This document shows, one piece after another, positions 50,165 to 58,882 of a DNA stretch of 64,000 bases. Each line of letters opens with the position of its first letter. Within the stretch, counting starts at the first letter, position 1. This DNA is from Limnohabitans sp. DM1 (GTDB lineage: Bacteria > Pseudomonadota > Gammaproteobacteria > Burkholderiales > Burkholderiaceae_C). A program made the translations under genes and the position numbers. The stretch lies in assembly GCF_001269385.1 (NCBI RefSeq), contig NZ_CXOO01000011.1, forward strand, positions 62,001-126,000. The letters are read 5' to 3'. The notes beneath the pieces were generated by a model that was not told the origin of the DNA, did no database searches, and saw nothing but the letters and a program-made list of their open reading frames with translations.

Positions 50165-50548
50165 TTACTTGGCAGGTGCTGCAGGCACACTGTTATCGGT
50201 CTTGGCAGCAGTGCCATTGCCAGGAATTTGAGAGGCCGTACTGGCATCCACAGGCGCTGCGGGCGCTGTGACAGCAGCACCTTCGAGCACGCTGCCCGAA
50301 GCCACGGGACGTGCATTGCTGAAGTACGCCAACAACAAAGTGCACACAAAAAACACCGCAGCCAAAACAGCTGTGGTGCGCGACAGGAAGTTGGCACCAC
50401 CCGTGGCACCAAACAAGCTGCCCGAGCCACCACTGCCAAACGCGGCCCCCATGTCGGCCCCCTTGCCTTGCTGGATCAGGATCAAGCCAATCATGGCCAA
50501 AGCCGACAGCATTTGTACCACCAGAATCAAAGTCAACATCACACTCAT
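50165..50548 (-). CDS. secG: Preprotein translocase subunit SecG
   Basis: Small Sec translocon subunit of 127 aa. Two membrane spans (MLTLILVVQMLSALAMIGLILI and TAVLAAVFFVCTLLLAYF) flank the conserved cytosolic QQGKGADMGAAFGSGGSGSLFGATG loop. An Ala/Pro/Thr-rich tail of about 45 residues follows. The ATG at 50548 has GGAG six nt before it, preferred over ATG/TTG codons slightly upstream. It lies 36 nt after tpiA. Confidence 0.94.
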   Translation of the reverse strand: MSVMLTLILVVQMLSALAMIGLILIQQGKGADMGAAFGSGGSGSLFGATGGANFLSRTTAVLAAVFFVCTLLLAYFSNARPVASGSVLEGAAVTAPAAPVDASTASQIPGNGTAAKTDNSVPAAPAK

Positions 50549-50584
50549 CTGCATCTCCAAAAATTAAAAAATGAAACCTAAAGC

Positions 50585-51331
50585 TCAAAAAGAAGCCGCT
50601 TTGAGCATGCTCAAAAAGTCAGGCGCCTTGAGCGCTGCACCGCCAATAAGACCGCCATCCACATCTGGCTGGGCCAGCAACTCAGCTGCGTTGGTAGCAT
50701 TCATGCTGCCGCCATACAAAATCGACACACGGTCTGCATGAGCAGTCGCCGCCTGCAGTTGCGTACGCAACACCGCGTGCACTTGTTGCGCCATCTCTGG
50801 CGTCGCAGTTCGACCTGTGCCAATGGCCCAAACCGGCTCATACGCCACCACAATTTCACTGATGCAGTGACCATTGGTATGGATCACTGCCGCCAATTGC
50901 CGCTTGACCACAGCCTCGGTTTGACCTGCTTCACGCTCCGCCAAGGTCTCCCCCACGCAAACAATGGGCGTGATGCCTGCAGCCAAGACACGCTGCGCCT
51001 TGGTAGCCACATGTGCATCGGTTTCACCATGGTACAGACGACGCTCCGAATGCCCCACGATGGCATAACGCACGCCAAAGTCGCGCAACATGGAAGCCGA
51101 CACCTCGCCCGTGAACGCCCCGGAGTCGTGCATGGACACATCTTGCGCACCACTGGCCACAGACGATCCGGCCAGCAAGGCCTGAAGCTGTGGCAAATAC
51201 ACAAAAGGCGCGCACACCGCGGCACGGCAAGTGACACCCGCCATGCCCGCCAAAACATCGGACAGCAAAGAAGCATTGGCAGCCAGGCTGCCATTCATCT
51301 TCCAGTTACCCACCATCAACTTGCTGCTCAT
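50585..51331 (-). CDS. tpiA: Triosephosphate isomerase
   Basis: Glycolytic/gluconeogenic TIM barrel of 248 aa interconverting DHAP and GAP. Catalytic residues appear in NWKMNG (Lys), VGHSERR (His) and [11 protein letters not shown] (Glu); the phosphate loop LIGGAALK is near the C-terminus. The start at 51331 ([11 protein letters not shown]) lies 5 nt after the oxidoreductase gene. Confidence 0.97.
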   Translation of the reverse strand: MSSKLMVGNWKMNGSLAANASLLSDVLAGMAGVTCRAAVCAPFVYLPQLQALLAGSSVASGAQDVSMHDSGAFTGEVSASMLRDFGVRYAIVGHSERRLYHGETDAHVATKAQRVLAAGITPIVCVGETLAEREAGQTEAVVKRQLAAVIHTNGHCISEIVVAYEPVWAIGTGRTATPEMAQQVHAVLRTQLQAATAHADRVSILYGGSMNATNAAELLAQPDVDGGLIGGAALKAPDFLSMLKAASF

Positions 51332-51336
51332 CGTCG

Positions 51337-52347
51337 TCACCAAGTCACCACCAACTTGCCCACATGCTGGTTGGTCTCCATCAAGGCATGGGCTTGGGCC
51401 GCACCCGATGGCAAACCACCACCCGCCTGTGCCGCAGCGAACACGCTGTGGATGACCGGCTTGATGCGGCCCGATTCGATCCAGGGCCAAACGGTTTTGC
51501 GCAAAGACTGGGCAATCGCCGCCTTGAACGCCACAGGACGTGGACGCAAGGTGGAACCCGTGATCGTCAAACGGCGGCGCAAGACCAAGCCTGCATTGAA
51601 CCCGCTTTGGATGCCGCCTTGCACCGCGATGATGACCAGGCGGCCATCTTCGGCCAAGGCCTCGACCTCACGCGCCACGTAGTCACCCGCGACCATGTCC
51701 AAAATCACGTTCACACCCACGCCGCCGGTGAGGCGTTTGACCTCGGCGACGAAATCGGTGGTCTTGTAATTGATGGCGTGGTCCGCACCCAAGGCCAGGC
51801 ATGCCTGGCACTTGTCGTCAGACCCTGCGGTGGTGATCACGGTCGCACCAGCTGCCTTGGCCATCTGGATGGCCGTGACGCCAATGCCGCTGGTGCCACC
51901 CTGAATCAACAGGGTCTCACCCGCTTGCAAACGACCACGGTCAAACACATTGCTCCACACGGTGAAGAAGGTCTCGGGCAGCGAAGCGGCTTCGGTGTCG
52001 GTCAGGCCCTTGGGCACGGGCAAACACTGGGCCACCGGGGCCACGCACAGCTGCGCATAACCACCACCGGCCACCAAGGCGCACACGCGGTCACCCACGG
52101 CCAAGCCAGCCTCGGCCATGGCCGCCGCATCACCCGACACCACCACGCCCGCAACCTCGAGGCCCGGAATGTCCGAGGCACCCGGCGGCACGGGGTAGTT
52201 GCCGGTGCGCTGCAGCACATCGGGGCGGTTGATGCCGCTGGCCGAGACGCGAATGAGCAACTCCCCTGCCCCAGCCACAGGATCGGGACGGGAGCCGGGC
52301 ACCAGCACCGCAGGGGCGCCGTAGCTTTGGATTTCGATGACGTTCAT
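51337..52347 (-). CDS. Zinc-independent NAD(P)H quinone oxidoreductase family protein
   Basis: Medium-chain dehydrogenase/reductase of 336 aa, PIG3/QOR type. Blocks are [32 protein letters not shown], the nucleotide-binding [20 protein letters not shown] and ITGSTLRPR. Catalytic zinc ligands are absent, as expected for QOR. It probably reduces quinones or enones with NAD(P)H. It lies between pnp and tpiA; the 120-nt gap before it is filled with 7-nt repeats. Confidence 0.85.
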   Translation of the reverse strand: MNVIEIQSYGAPAVLVPGSRPDPVAGAGELLIRVSASGINRPDVLQRTGNYPVPPGASDIPGLEVAGVVVSGDAAAMAEAGLAVGDRVCALVAGGGYAQLCVAPVAQCLPVPKGLTDTEAASLPETFFTVWSNVFDRGRLQAGETLLIQGGTSGIGVTAIQMAKAAGATVITTAGSDDKCQACLALGADHAINYKTTDFVAEVKRLTGGVGVNVILDMVAGDYVAREVEALAEDGRLVIIAVQGGIQSGFNAGLVLRRRLTITGSTLRPRPVAFKAAIAQSLRKTVWPWIESGRIKPVIHSVFAAAQAGGGLPSGAAQAHALMETNQHVGKLVVTW

Positions 52348-52356
52348 GGGTTGTCC

Positions 52357-52456
52357 GTTCAGCGTTCAGCGTTTGGCGTTCAGCGTGGATCGTTGGTTGA
52401 GCGTTGAGGGGGGGTAAAAGCATCTCGCTTAACGCTCAACGCTCAACGCTCAACGC
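52357..52456. repeat. 7-nt tandem repeats with inverted arms in pnp-qor gap
   Basis: GTTCAGC occurs three times with variants (52357-52384), GTTGAGC/GTTGAG at 52396-52408, and AACGCTC three times at 52431-52451 followed by AACGC. GTTGAGCGTTGAG at 52396-52408 pairs perfectly with CTCAACGCTCAAC at 52435-52447, giving a 13-bp stem. The array fills most of the spacer. Confidence 0.75.
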
Positions 52457-52467
52457 AAAACCCCTCA

Positions 52468-54573
52468 TCAGCCTTGTGCAGGACGGTCCAGCAACGCCTT
52501 CATCGACAACTTGATGCGGCCTTTTTCGTCGGTTTCCATGACCTTGACTTTGACGATCTGGCCTTCGCTCAGGTAGTCGGTCACTTTTTCAACGCGCTCG
52601 TGGGCGATCTGGCTGATGTGCAGCAAGCCGTCTTTGCCAGGCAGCAAGTTGATCAGGGCACCGAAGTCCAGGATCTTGGTGACCGGGCCTTCGTAGACCT
52701 TGCCGATTTCGACTTCGGCGGTGATCTGCTCGATGCGCTTTTTAGCGATGTCAGCTTTTTCGCCGTCGGTCGCCGCGATGGTGATCGTGCCGTCTTCTTC
52801 GATGTTGATCTGGCAGCCGGTTTCTTCGGTCAGGGCGCGGATGGTCGCGCCGCCCTTGCCGATCACGTCACGGATTTTCTCGGGGTTGATCTTCATGGTG
52901 AAGAGCTTGGGCGCGAAATCAGACACTTCGGTGTTGGCTTCGCTCATCGCTTCTTGCATCTTGCCCAGAATGTGCATGCGCGCTTCTTTGGCTTGAGCCA
53001 AAGCGACTTGCATGATTTCCTTGGTGATGCCCTGGATCTTGATGTCCATCTGCAAAGCGGTGATGCCGTGGGTGGTACCGGCCACTTTGAAGTCCATATC
53101 GCCCAGGTGGTCTTCGTCACCCAGGATGTCGGTCAACACCGCAAAGCGGTTGTCTTCCTTGATCAGGCCCATGGCGATACCGGCCACGTGGGCTTTCATC
53201 GGCACACCAGCGTCCATCATCGACAAGCAGCCGCCGCAGACCGAAGCCATGGACGAAGAACCGTTCGATTCGGTGATCTCGGATACCACACGCACCGTGT
53301 AGGGGAACTCTTCTTTGCTCGGCAGCACAGCGGCCAAAGCACGCTTGGCCAAACGGCCGTGGCCGATTTCGCGGCGCTTGGTGCTGCCCATGCGGCCCAC
53401 TTCGCCAGTGGCAAAGGGAGGCATGTTGTAGTGGAACATGAAGCGGTCTTCGAACTCGCCGGCCAGCGCGTCGATGCGCTGCGCGTCGCGCTCGGTGCCC
53501 AAAGTGGTGATGACCAAAGCCTGGGTTTCGCCGCGTGTGAACAGGGCCGAGCCGTGGGTGCGGGGCAGCACGCTGTTGCGGATTTCGATGGGGCGCACGG
53601 TGCGTGTGTCGCGGCCGTCGATGCGGGGCTCACCGGCCAGGATCTGGCTGCGCACAATGCGCGCTTCGATTTCGAACATCAGGCCGTCGAGCTTGACGCT
53701 GTCAAAGGCCACGCCCTCTTCGGCCAAAGCCACTTTGACCGAAGCGTAAGCCTCGCGGCAAGCGTGTGTGCGGGCTTGCTTGTTGCGGATCTGGTAGGCG
53801 GCACGCAGCTTTTCTTCGGCCAAAGAGGCCAGCTTGCTTTCGAAAGCCGTGTCACGGGCAGGCGCTTGCCAGTCCCACACAGGCTTGCCGGCTTCGCGCA
53901 CCAGCTCGTGGATCGCGTTGATGGCAATCGCCGACTGCTCGTGGCCATACACCACGCCGCCCAACATGATTTCTTCGGACAGTTGCTGGGCTTCGGATTC
54001 GACCATCAGCACAGCGGCTTCGGTACCGGCCACCACCAGATCCATCACGCTGTTTTTGCGCTGGGTCTGACCGGGGTTCAGGACATACTCGCCATTGATG
54101 TAACCCACGCGGGCCGCACCGATGGGGCCGTTGAACGGAATGCCCGAGATGGACAAGGCGGCAGACACGGCGATCATCGCAGCGATGTCGGCATCGACTT
54201 CAGGGTTCAAGGACACGGTGTGGATGACCACGTGCACGTCGTTGTAGAAACCTTCGGGGAACAGCGGACGGATTGGGCGGTCGATCAGACGGCTGGTCAG
54301 GGTCTCGTGCTCGCTGGGCTTGGCTTCACGCTTGAAGAAGCTGCCAGGAATCTTGCCTGCGGCGTAAGTCTTCTCGATGTAATCGACCGTTAGCGGAAAG
54401 AAGTCTTGACCGGCCTTGGCGATCTTGGAGCCCACTACGGTGGCCAGCACCACGGTGCCTTCCATGTCGAGCAGCACTGCGCCGCCAGCTTGGCGAGCAA
54501 CTTCGCCGGTTTCCATCTTGACCGTGTGCTGGCCCCACTGGAATGTCTTGGTAACTTTGTTGAAAATGGACAT
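52468..54573 (-). CDS. pnp: Polyribonucleotide nucleotidyltransferase (PNPase)
   Basis: 3'-5' phosphorolytic exoribonuclease of 701 aa. Two RNase PH domains flank a helical domain; [15 protein letters not shown] and [30 protein letters not shown] mark the second. A KH domain ([19 protein letters not shown]) and an S1 domain ([34 protein letters not shown]) follow. The start at 54573 ([14 protein letters not shown]) is the family start. It follows rpsO across a terminator, as in many bacteria. Confidence 0.97.
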   Translation of the reverse strand: MSIFNKVTKTFQWGQHTVKMETGEVARQAGGAVLLDMEGTVVLATVVGSKIAKAGQDFFPLTVDYIEKTYAAGKIPGSFFKREAKPSEHETLTSRLIDRPIRPLFPEGFYNDVHVVIHTVSLNPEVDADIAAMIAVSAALSISGIPFNGPIGAARVGYINGEYVLNPGQTQRKNSVMDLVVAGTEAAVLMVESEAQQLSEEIMLGGVVYGHEQSAIAINAIHELVREAGKPVWDWQAPARDTAFESKLASLAEEKLRAAYQIRNKQARTHACREAYASVKVALAEEGVAFDSVKLDGLMFEIEARIVRSQILAGEPRIDGRDTRTVRPIEIRNSVLPRTHGSALFTRGETQALVITTLGTERDAQRIDALAGEFEDRFMFHYNMPPFATGEVGRMGSTKRREIGHGRLAKRALAAVLPSKEEFPYTVRVVSEITESNGSSSMASVCGGCLSMMDAGVPMKAHVAGIAMGLIKEDNRFAVLTDILGDEDHLGDMDFKVAGTTHGITALQMDIKIQGITKEIMQVALAQAKEARMHILGKMQEAMSEANTEVSDFAPKLFTMKINPEKIRDVIGKGGATIRALTEETGCQINIEEDGTITIAATDGEKADIAKKRIEQITAEVEIGKVYEGPVTKILDFGALINLLPGKDGLLHISQIAHERVEKVTDYLSEGQIVKVKVMETDEKGRIKLSMKALLDRPAQG

Positions 54574-54722
54574 GTTCAGAACTCCTGAAAACAAAAGTGC
54601 ATGAGGCTGCACTGTGGGCCCGGAAGTTGACGCTCTGAACTCGATGCCATTCCACAAAACCTTGCAAAACTTTGCTGTAAAGCCTTGTGGAATGACACAG
54701 CGCGAGATCGCCCTGACAAATT

Positions 54723-54776
54723 CCGACTGAAAAAAGAATAAAGCGCCTGAGCTAGTGAACTAACTCAGGCGCTTTT
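54723..54776 (-). terminator. Terminator between rpsO and pnp
   Basis: AAAGCGCCTGAG and CTCAGGCGCTTT form a 12-bp stem at 54740-54775. On the minus strand it is followed by ATTCTTTTTT, so it ends or reduces rpsO transcription before pnp. Confidence 0.82.
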
Positions 54777-54791
54777 CATCTGGACAGACGA

Positions 54792-55058
54792 TTACTTACG
54801 CAGGCCAAGCTTGGCGATCAGCGCAACGTAACGGTCAGCATCACGGGACTTGAGGTAGTCCAGCAGTTTGCGGCGACGGCTCACCATGCGCAGCAGACCG
54901 CGGCGACCGTGATGGTCTTTGGCGTGTGTTTTGAAGTGAGGTGTCAGCTCGTTGATACGGGCTGTCAGCAAAGCCACTTGGACTTCTGGGGACCCAGTGT
55001 CGTTGGCTGCACGTGCGTTGGCCTTAACGACCTCTGCCTTGATTGAGGATGCAATCAT
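54792..55058 (-). CDS. rpsO: 30S ribosomal protein S15
   Basis: uS15, 88 aa, binds the 16S central domain and often regulates its own mRNA. It shows [35 protein letters not shown] and the C-terminal [10 protein letters not shown]. The start at 55058 ([11 protein letters not shown]) gives the standard length; the frame ten codons upstream is not conserved. Confidence 0.97.
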   Translation of the reverse strand: MIASSIKAEVVKANARAANDTGSPEVQVALLTARINELTPHFKTHAKDHHGRRGLLRMVSRRRKLLDYLKSRDADRYVALIAKLGLRK

Positions 55059-55171
55059 GGGTTTTCCTTGTTTTTCGCCTGGATTCAAGAATGAATTTCA
55101 GCGGGTTAATGACTTGCGCCACCTGCCGGAAAAGCGGATGGCGTGCGTTTTGCAAATCGCAAAACAGTCGG

Positions 55172-55177
55172 ATTATA
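55172..55177 (-). promoter_or_regulatory. Candidate -10 box for rpsO
   Basis: A perfect TATAAT on the minus strand, 113 nt before the rpsO ATG. The -35 position falls inside the adjoining dispersed repeat and does not match consensus. TTTTGC/GCAAAA forms a small inverted repeat just downstream (55148-55164). Confidence 0.4.
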
Positions 55178-55192
55178 GCCCGGAACCCACCC

Positions 55193-55260
55193 TATCGGGG
55201 CTGAAGCCACCCACCGACAAGGGAGAGGTATTTGTAGGTCGGCGGCTTCAGCCCCGACAA
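55193..55260. repeat. Palindromic dispersed repeat, unit 1
   Basis: A 68-nt unit made of two inverted arms, TCGGGGCTGAAGCC and GGCTTCAGCCCCGA, around GGGAGAGGTATTTGTAGGTCGG. The same design recurs in unit 2. It is BIME-like and non-coding, in the rpsO upstream region. Confidence 0.78.
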
Positions 55261-55282
55261 GTGCCAACGCCAGAACCACCCA

Positions 55283-55350
55283 TGTCGGAGCTAAAGCTAC
55301 CGACCTACAGGGGAGAGGCATCTGTAGGTCGGCGGCTTCAACCCCGACAT
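55283..55350. repeat. Palindromic dispersed repeat, unit 2
   Basis: A second 68-nt unit, arms TGTCGGAGCTAAAGC and GGCTTCAACCCCGACA around GGGGAGAGGCATCTGTAGG. It begins 90 nt after unit 1 and differs at several arm positions. Together with unit 1 it occupies most of the 432-nt gene-free stretch 55059-55490. Confidence 0.75.
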
Positions 55351-55443
55351 GAAGCCTGCGCCAAAGCCTGCAAGGTCCGAACTACCGAACTATGAGGACA
55401 AAGGCCAACACACATGGGTGACAGTCAAAGGGTTTTCACCATC

Positions 55444-55464
55444 GGGGCTTGGCTTGCCAGCCCC
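55444..55464. promoter_or_regulatory. Hairpin upstream of broken Bug-family gene
   Basis: GGGGC-T-TGGC-TT-GCCA-GCCCC folds as a tight hairpin 26 nt before the ATG of the following gene, whose AAAGGAG site is at 55477-55483. Its role is unknown. Confidence 0.4.
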
Positions 55465-55490
55465 TAAAGTGGCACAAAAGGAGCCTTTTT

Positions 55491-56466
55491 ATGAAATTCC
55501 CGTTCGTTCACACCGTGTTCAGCACCCTGATCATCGGCCTCAGTGTCTTGCAAAGCACGGTGGCCATGGCTCAGACCTACCCCATCAAACCCATTCGCTT
55601 AGTCGTCACCTTCCCCGCAGGTGGCGCACCCGACATCCTGGCCCGACTCTTCAGCGAAAAAGCCCAACTCGGCCAACCCGTCGTCATTGACAACAAACCC
55701 GGCGCGGGCGGCAACATCGGTGCTGACATCGTGGCCAAATCCCCCCGGCGACGGCTACACCGTGGTCATGGGCACTGTGGGCACGCACTCCATCAACGGT
55801 GCGCTTTACGACAAGATGCCCTACGACATGGTGAAGAACTTCTCCCCCATTTCGCTGATCGCCTCGGCCCCCAACTTGCTGGTGGTCAACAACGACCTGC
55901 CCGTCAAAAGCGTGCCCGAGCTGATCTCCTACATGAAGGCCAACCCCAACAAACTGTCGTTTGGCTCACCGGGAACAGGCACCTCGGTGCATGTCTCGGG
56001 CGAATTGTTCAAATCCATGACCGGCACCAGCATGACGCATGTGCCCTACAAAGGCCGCCAGTTCGCCATCCCCGACCTGATGGGCGGCAGCATCCAACTC
56101 ATGTTTGACAACATGCCATCGGCCCTGCCCATGGCACGCGAGGGCAAGATCCGCGCGCTGGCCCAAACCACGGCCAAACGCTCTCCCGCCGCCCCCGATG
56201 TGCCCACCATGGCCGAATTTGTGCCCGGTTTCGAGGCCACCACCTGGTTTGCCATGTTTGCACCGGCCAACGTGCCCAAACCCGTCATCGACAAGCTCAA
56301 CGCCGAGGTTGTGCGCGTCTTCCGCCTGCCCGAAGTACAAGACCGCCTGAAAACCCTGGGCCTGGACCCGGTGTTGTCCACCCCCGAAGAACTGGCCCGA
56401 TACCAAGCGGTTGAAATCACCAAATGGGCCAAAGTGGTCAAGGAATCGGGGGCCAAGGCCGAGTGA
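55491..56466 (+). pseudogene. Bug/TctC-family tricarboxylate-binding protein, frameshifted
   Basis: Periplasmic substrate-binding protein of the tripartite tricarboxylate transporter family, about 324 aa if restored. From ATG 55491 (good AAAGGAG site) frame one gives a signal peptide and the conserved IRLVVTFPAGGAPDILARL and NKPGAGGNIGADIVAKS. At a run of six C (55741-55746) the frame is lost. The next frame continues directly as GDGYTVVMGTVGTHSING, then HVPYKGRQFAIPDLMGG to the end. Removing one C restores one continuous protein. It is either a real pseudogene or a homopolymer sequencing error. No transporter membrane genes are nearby. Confidence 0.85.
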
Positions 56467-56496
56467 GCTGCGACATCAAAACGCTGTTTCTTGAGC

Positions 56497-56531
56497 AAAA
56501 AGCCCGATTCGTTTCGTATTCGGTCTTTTTT
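56497..56531. terminator. Terminator-like hairpin after the Bug-family gene
   Basis: AAAAAGCCCGATT and ATTCGGTCTTTTTT can pair with two mismatches. A T-run on the right and an A-run on the left suit convergent transcripts from the Bug-family gene and the YcaQ-like gene. Confidence 0.5.
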
Positions 56532-56644
56532 CTGGACCACTGCCGCCCATGTCTTCTGGCAAGGCAGCAAGTCTGTGCAACATCCATTCGCCATTTTCAG
56601 CCCAACAAACACGGCACGGCACGACATGACGACGGCCCTTTACA

Positions 56645-57757
56645 TCAGGCCCTCAAGCCCAAAAACACCGTCATCCGTTGCAACTCTTCATCCAGGGCCA
56701 CCCCAAAGGCTTTTTCGCGGGGTGCTGAGGCCACAAAGCCCACATTGGGTGTCAGCACATCGCCCTTGACACTCAGATTGGCCCAAGCAATCACCTGATC
56801 GCGCCACAACAAAGGCAGGGCATAGTGGCCACGCACGCGCTTGGCCGCTGGGGTGTAGGCCTCAAAGCGGTAAGGCCAGCCCCACAGCAGTTCAAAGCGA
56901 CGCCTGTCCCATACCACCGGGTCAAACGGCGCCAGCAAACGCACTTGCTCATCCACCGCATAGCGCCCAGAAGCCGGGTTTTCGCCATCGGGCCAGAGCC
57001 ATGTCACACCCTCAAGCACCGCAGTGCACAACCTGGCCCGCGCCCGCTGCAAGATCGCCTGGCGCTGACCACGACATTGCGGCACCCCACCACCCAGCAG
57101 CAACCCCACCAGCTGCCCCAGACTGGCCGCAGGCAGTGGCGCGTACTTGGCGACGATCACATCCACCAGCGCATCCACTGCCGCATCGGGGCTCAGTGCT
57201 GTGGGCTGGTGCTCGCGCACGGCATAAAGGCGCTGCCCGCCTTCGCGCCGCGCCACGCGCAAGAGGCCCCGGTAATGCATGCCGTCCAGCAGCTGGGTGC
57301 TGGCCCTGCTGCGGCCACCGAACCAATTGCTCACCGTGCCGTGATCAAAATGCGCATCCACCTCGGCAGGCCGCACCACGCCCCGCTCGCGCACAAAAGC
57401 CAAAACCTCGGCGGCCTGCTGCATGCGGTGGGCAGGCCACACAGAGCGGGCCGTGCGCGGGTGCATCAGGTGGTGAACATCGCGCGGAACAAAGCCATAG
57501 TTGACGAAGAAATCCTCTTCGACATCGAGCTGCGGGTAGCTCGCCAGCAGATCCCCTGCCCGATACCCGGCCACGCGGTGGCGCAATGTCAAATCCTGCG
57601 CAAACGCGGGCGCCCGCAAGGGATCGGCCTGCACAAAGCCCAGGCGTTGCAGCGCCTTGGGCAAGGTCGTGGGCGCAAACAGACTGCGGGCGACCGCATG
57701 GCGGCGCAAATGGTCCAGACTCATTGAAGATGCATACATGGGTGGATGATGCCGCAC
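56645..57757 (-). CDS. YcaQ/AlkX-like winged-helix DNA glycosylase family protein
   Basis: A 370-aa protein of the HTH_42 family (COG3214) whose E. coli member YcaQ unhooks DNA interstrand crosslinks. Family blocks are LQRLGFVQADPLRAPAFAQDLTLRHRV, YPQLDVEEDFFVNYGF, HYRGLLRVARREGGQRLY and LLAPFDPVVWDRRRFELLWGWPYRFEAYTPAAKRVRGHYALPLLW, the last ending near a QVI/QVE-type motif (RDQVIAWANL). The start is uncertain: ATGs at 57757, 57739 and 57724 are all possible and none has a clear ribosome site. It is divergent from the next gene. Confidence 0.8.
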   Translation of the reverse strand: MRHHPPMYASSMSLDHLRRHAVARSLFAPTTLPKALQRLGFVQADPLRAPAFAQDLTLRHRVAGYRAGDLLASYPQLDVEEDFFVNYGFVPRDVHHLMHPRTARSVWPAHRMQQAAEVLAFVRERGVVRPAEVDAHFDHGTVSNWFGGRSRASTQLLDGMHYRGLLRVARREGGQRLYAVREHQPTALSPDAAVDALVDVIVAKYAPLPAASLGQLVGLLLGGGVPQCRGQRQAILQRARARLCTAVLEGVTWLWPDGENPASGRYAVDEQVRLLAPFDPVVWDRRRFELLWGWPYRFEAYTPAAKRVRGHYALPLLWRDQVIAWANLSVKGDVLTPNVGFVASAPREKAFGVALDEELQRMTVFLGLRA

Positions 57758-57907
57758 AAGCCATGGCCTGCCACTTGCTTTTCAAACATCAACGGCCTTC
57801 ATCGCTGCAGACCCTGCGCAAGCGAGACTTGACCAGTGGTGCAAAGCCCTAAAATTGGCGCCGTTCTGCGCTCGCTGTTCGAGTCCACCCTCCACTGAAG
57901 CTTCACC

Positions 57908-58801
57908 ATGTCCGAATCTGTGGGCCACAGCGCCACCCCACACTTGCCCCCCACCAGCGCATTGCTGGAGTTTGCCAACCACCAATGGCGCGTTCGCAGG
58001 CCCAAGCCCTTTGTGCTGGTCATTGAAGGCGAAGTCGGCCAAGAGACCGCAGCCCCCAGTGACTACCTGCACGACAAACTTCTGCTGCCCGAATGGCGCG
58101 AAGCCTTTTACCAATTGGTCGATGCCACCGGCTTGGTCGTCTGCCTGAATTCGCACACCCAACACCCCACCTACCGCGATGTGCGCGGGCGCTCCAGCAA
58201 AGGGCGCCTGAGCCAAGGCGAGTACTACCACCACGACGGCTGCACCGGGCCTGTGAAGCCGCGCTTTGTGGAAATTCGCTGCCCCATTCAGCCGCAAACT
58301 CGCGGCGTGGCCACGGCCGTGGCACCGCACCGCGATGTCGTCAAAGCCATGGTGCAAGTGCTGCCCGCCGAACTGGTCGCCACGTCGGCGCTGGCCACAC
58401 AAGACATGCACCCCGAGGCCTTGGACCAGATGGACGCCGCCGCGCTCGACCACTTGCAAGGCCTCATCACGCGCACCGTGCGCAAAAAGCTCAACGCCGA
58501 AGGCGCACGCAGCTACTTTCGTCAGGTGGACGCCGCGGCCAACGCCTACTTTGAACCCTGGGCCTTGGGCGAAAGCCGCTTCATCGCCAACGCCAACAGC
58601 GGAGTGACCATGCAACACCGCCGCGCCTACCAAGCCCCCCACACCGGTGGCGTGGCCAATGGCCACTTGGTCAAGCGCTGGACGAATGAAGAGCTGCTGC
58701 TACCTGGCCAAGTGGTGGACCAAGCTTTGATTGCGGCGCTGTGCAGCGAAGAAGGTGATGAAACCGAAGGCGTTGAGGGGTGCTACCTCGGGGCGCATTG
58801 A
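57908..58801 (+). CDS. Unrecognised protein, possible Fe(II)/2-oxoglutarate oxygenase fold
   Basis: A 297-aa soluble protein without signal peptide or membrane segment, not recognised as a named family. It has a near N-terminal RRPKPFVLVIEGE strand, then YYHHDGC (His108-His109-Asp110) and, about 127 residues later, MQHRRAY (His237, Arg238/239). This HxD...H-R layout resembles the iron and 2-oxoglutarate sites of TauD/TfdA-like oxygenases (compare the LHGR-type distal motif), which is inference only. The last residues (GCYLGAH) are encoded by a copy of a 28-bp dispersed repeat. It stands alone, divergent from the YcaQ-like gene. Confidence 0.6.
   Translation: MSESVGHSATPHLPPTSALLEFANHQWRVRRPKPFVLVIEGEVGQETAAPSDYLHDKLLLPEWREAFYQLVDATGLVVCLNSHTQHPTYRDVRGRSSKGRLSQGEYYHHDGCTGPVKPRFVEIRCPIQPQTRGVATAVAPHRDVVKAMVQVLPAELVATSALATQDMHPEALDQMDAAALDHLQGLITRTVRKKLNAEGARSYFRQVDAAANAYFEPWALGESRFIANANSGVTMQHRRAYQAPHTGGVANGHLVKRWTNEELLLPGQVVDQALIAALCSEEGDETEGVEGCYLGAH
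58774..58801. repeat. 28-bp dispersed repeat, copy 1 (inside coding end)
   Basis: TGAGGGGTGCTACCTCGGGG plus GCGCATTGA, matching the copy at 63258-63285 at 26 of 28 positions. It supplies the last codons and the stop of the preceding gene. Confidence 0.75.
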
Positions 58802-58847
58802 CTTGGCATTAAGCCACTTTCGAAGCTGAACCAGCCGCCTCTGTGCC

Positions 58848-58865
58848 CAGGGCCGTTCAGCCCTG
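58848..58865. other. Short hairpin between convergent genes
   Basis: CAGGGC-CGTTCA-GCCCTG, a 6-bp GC-rich stem between the unrecognised gene and cydB. There is no T-run, so it is at best a weak or Rho-assisted end signal. Confidence 0.35.
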
Positions 58866-58882
58866 AACCAGACGTGTGACGC

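Noticed and set aside
52357-52456. CRISPR array
   Set aside because: Repeat units are 7 nt and contiguous, without spacers, and no cas genes are near.
52474-54393. Long plus-strand frame (about 639 codons) antisense to pnp
   Set aside because: Antisense shadow of a GC-rich conserved gene; no family similarity or ribosome site.
55059-55490. Protein-coding gene upstream of rpsO
   Set aside because: The open frames here consist of palindromic repeat sequence and show no domain.
57908-58801. Kdo hydroxylase (KdoO) as the identity of the unrecognised protein
   Set aside because: Only the HxD idea is shared; the remembered KdoO family blocks are not present.
58802-58882. Small cydX-like gene after cydB
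   Set aside because: No start codon followed by a short hydrophobic frame was found on the minus strand in this gap.
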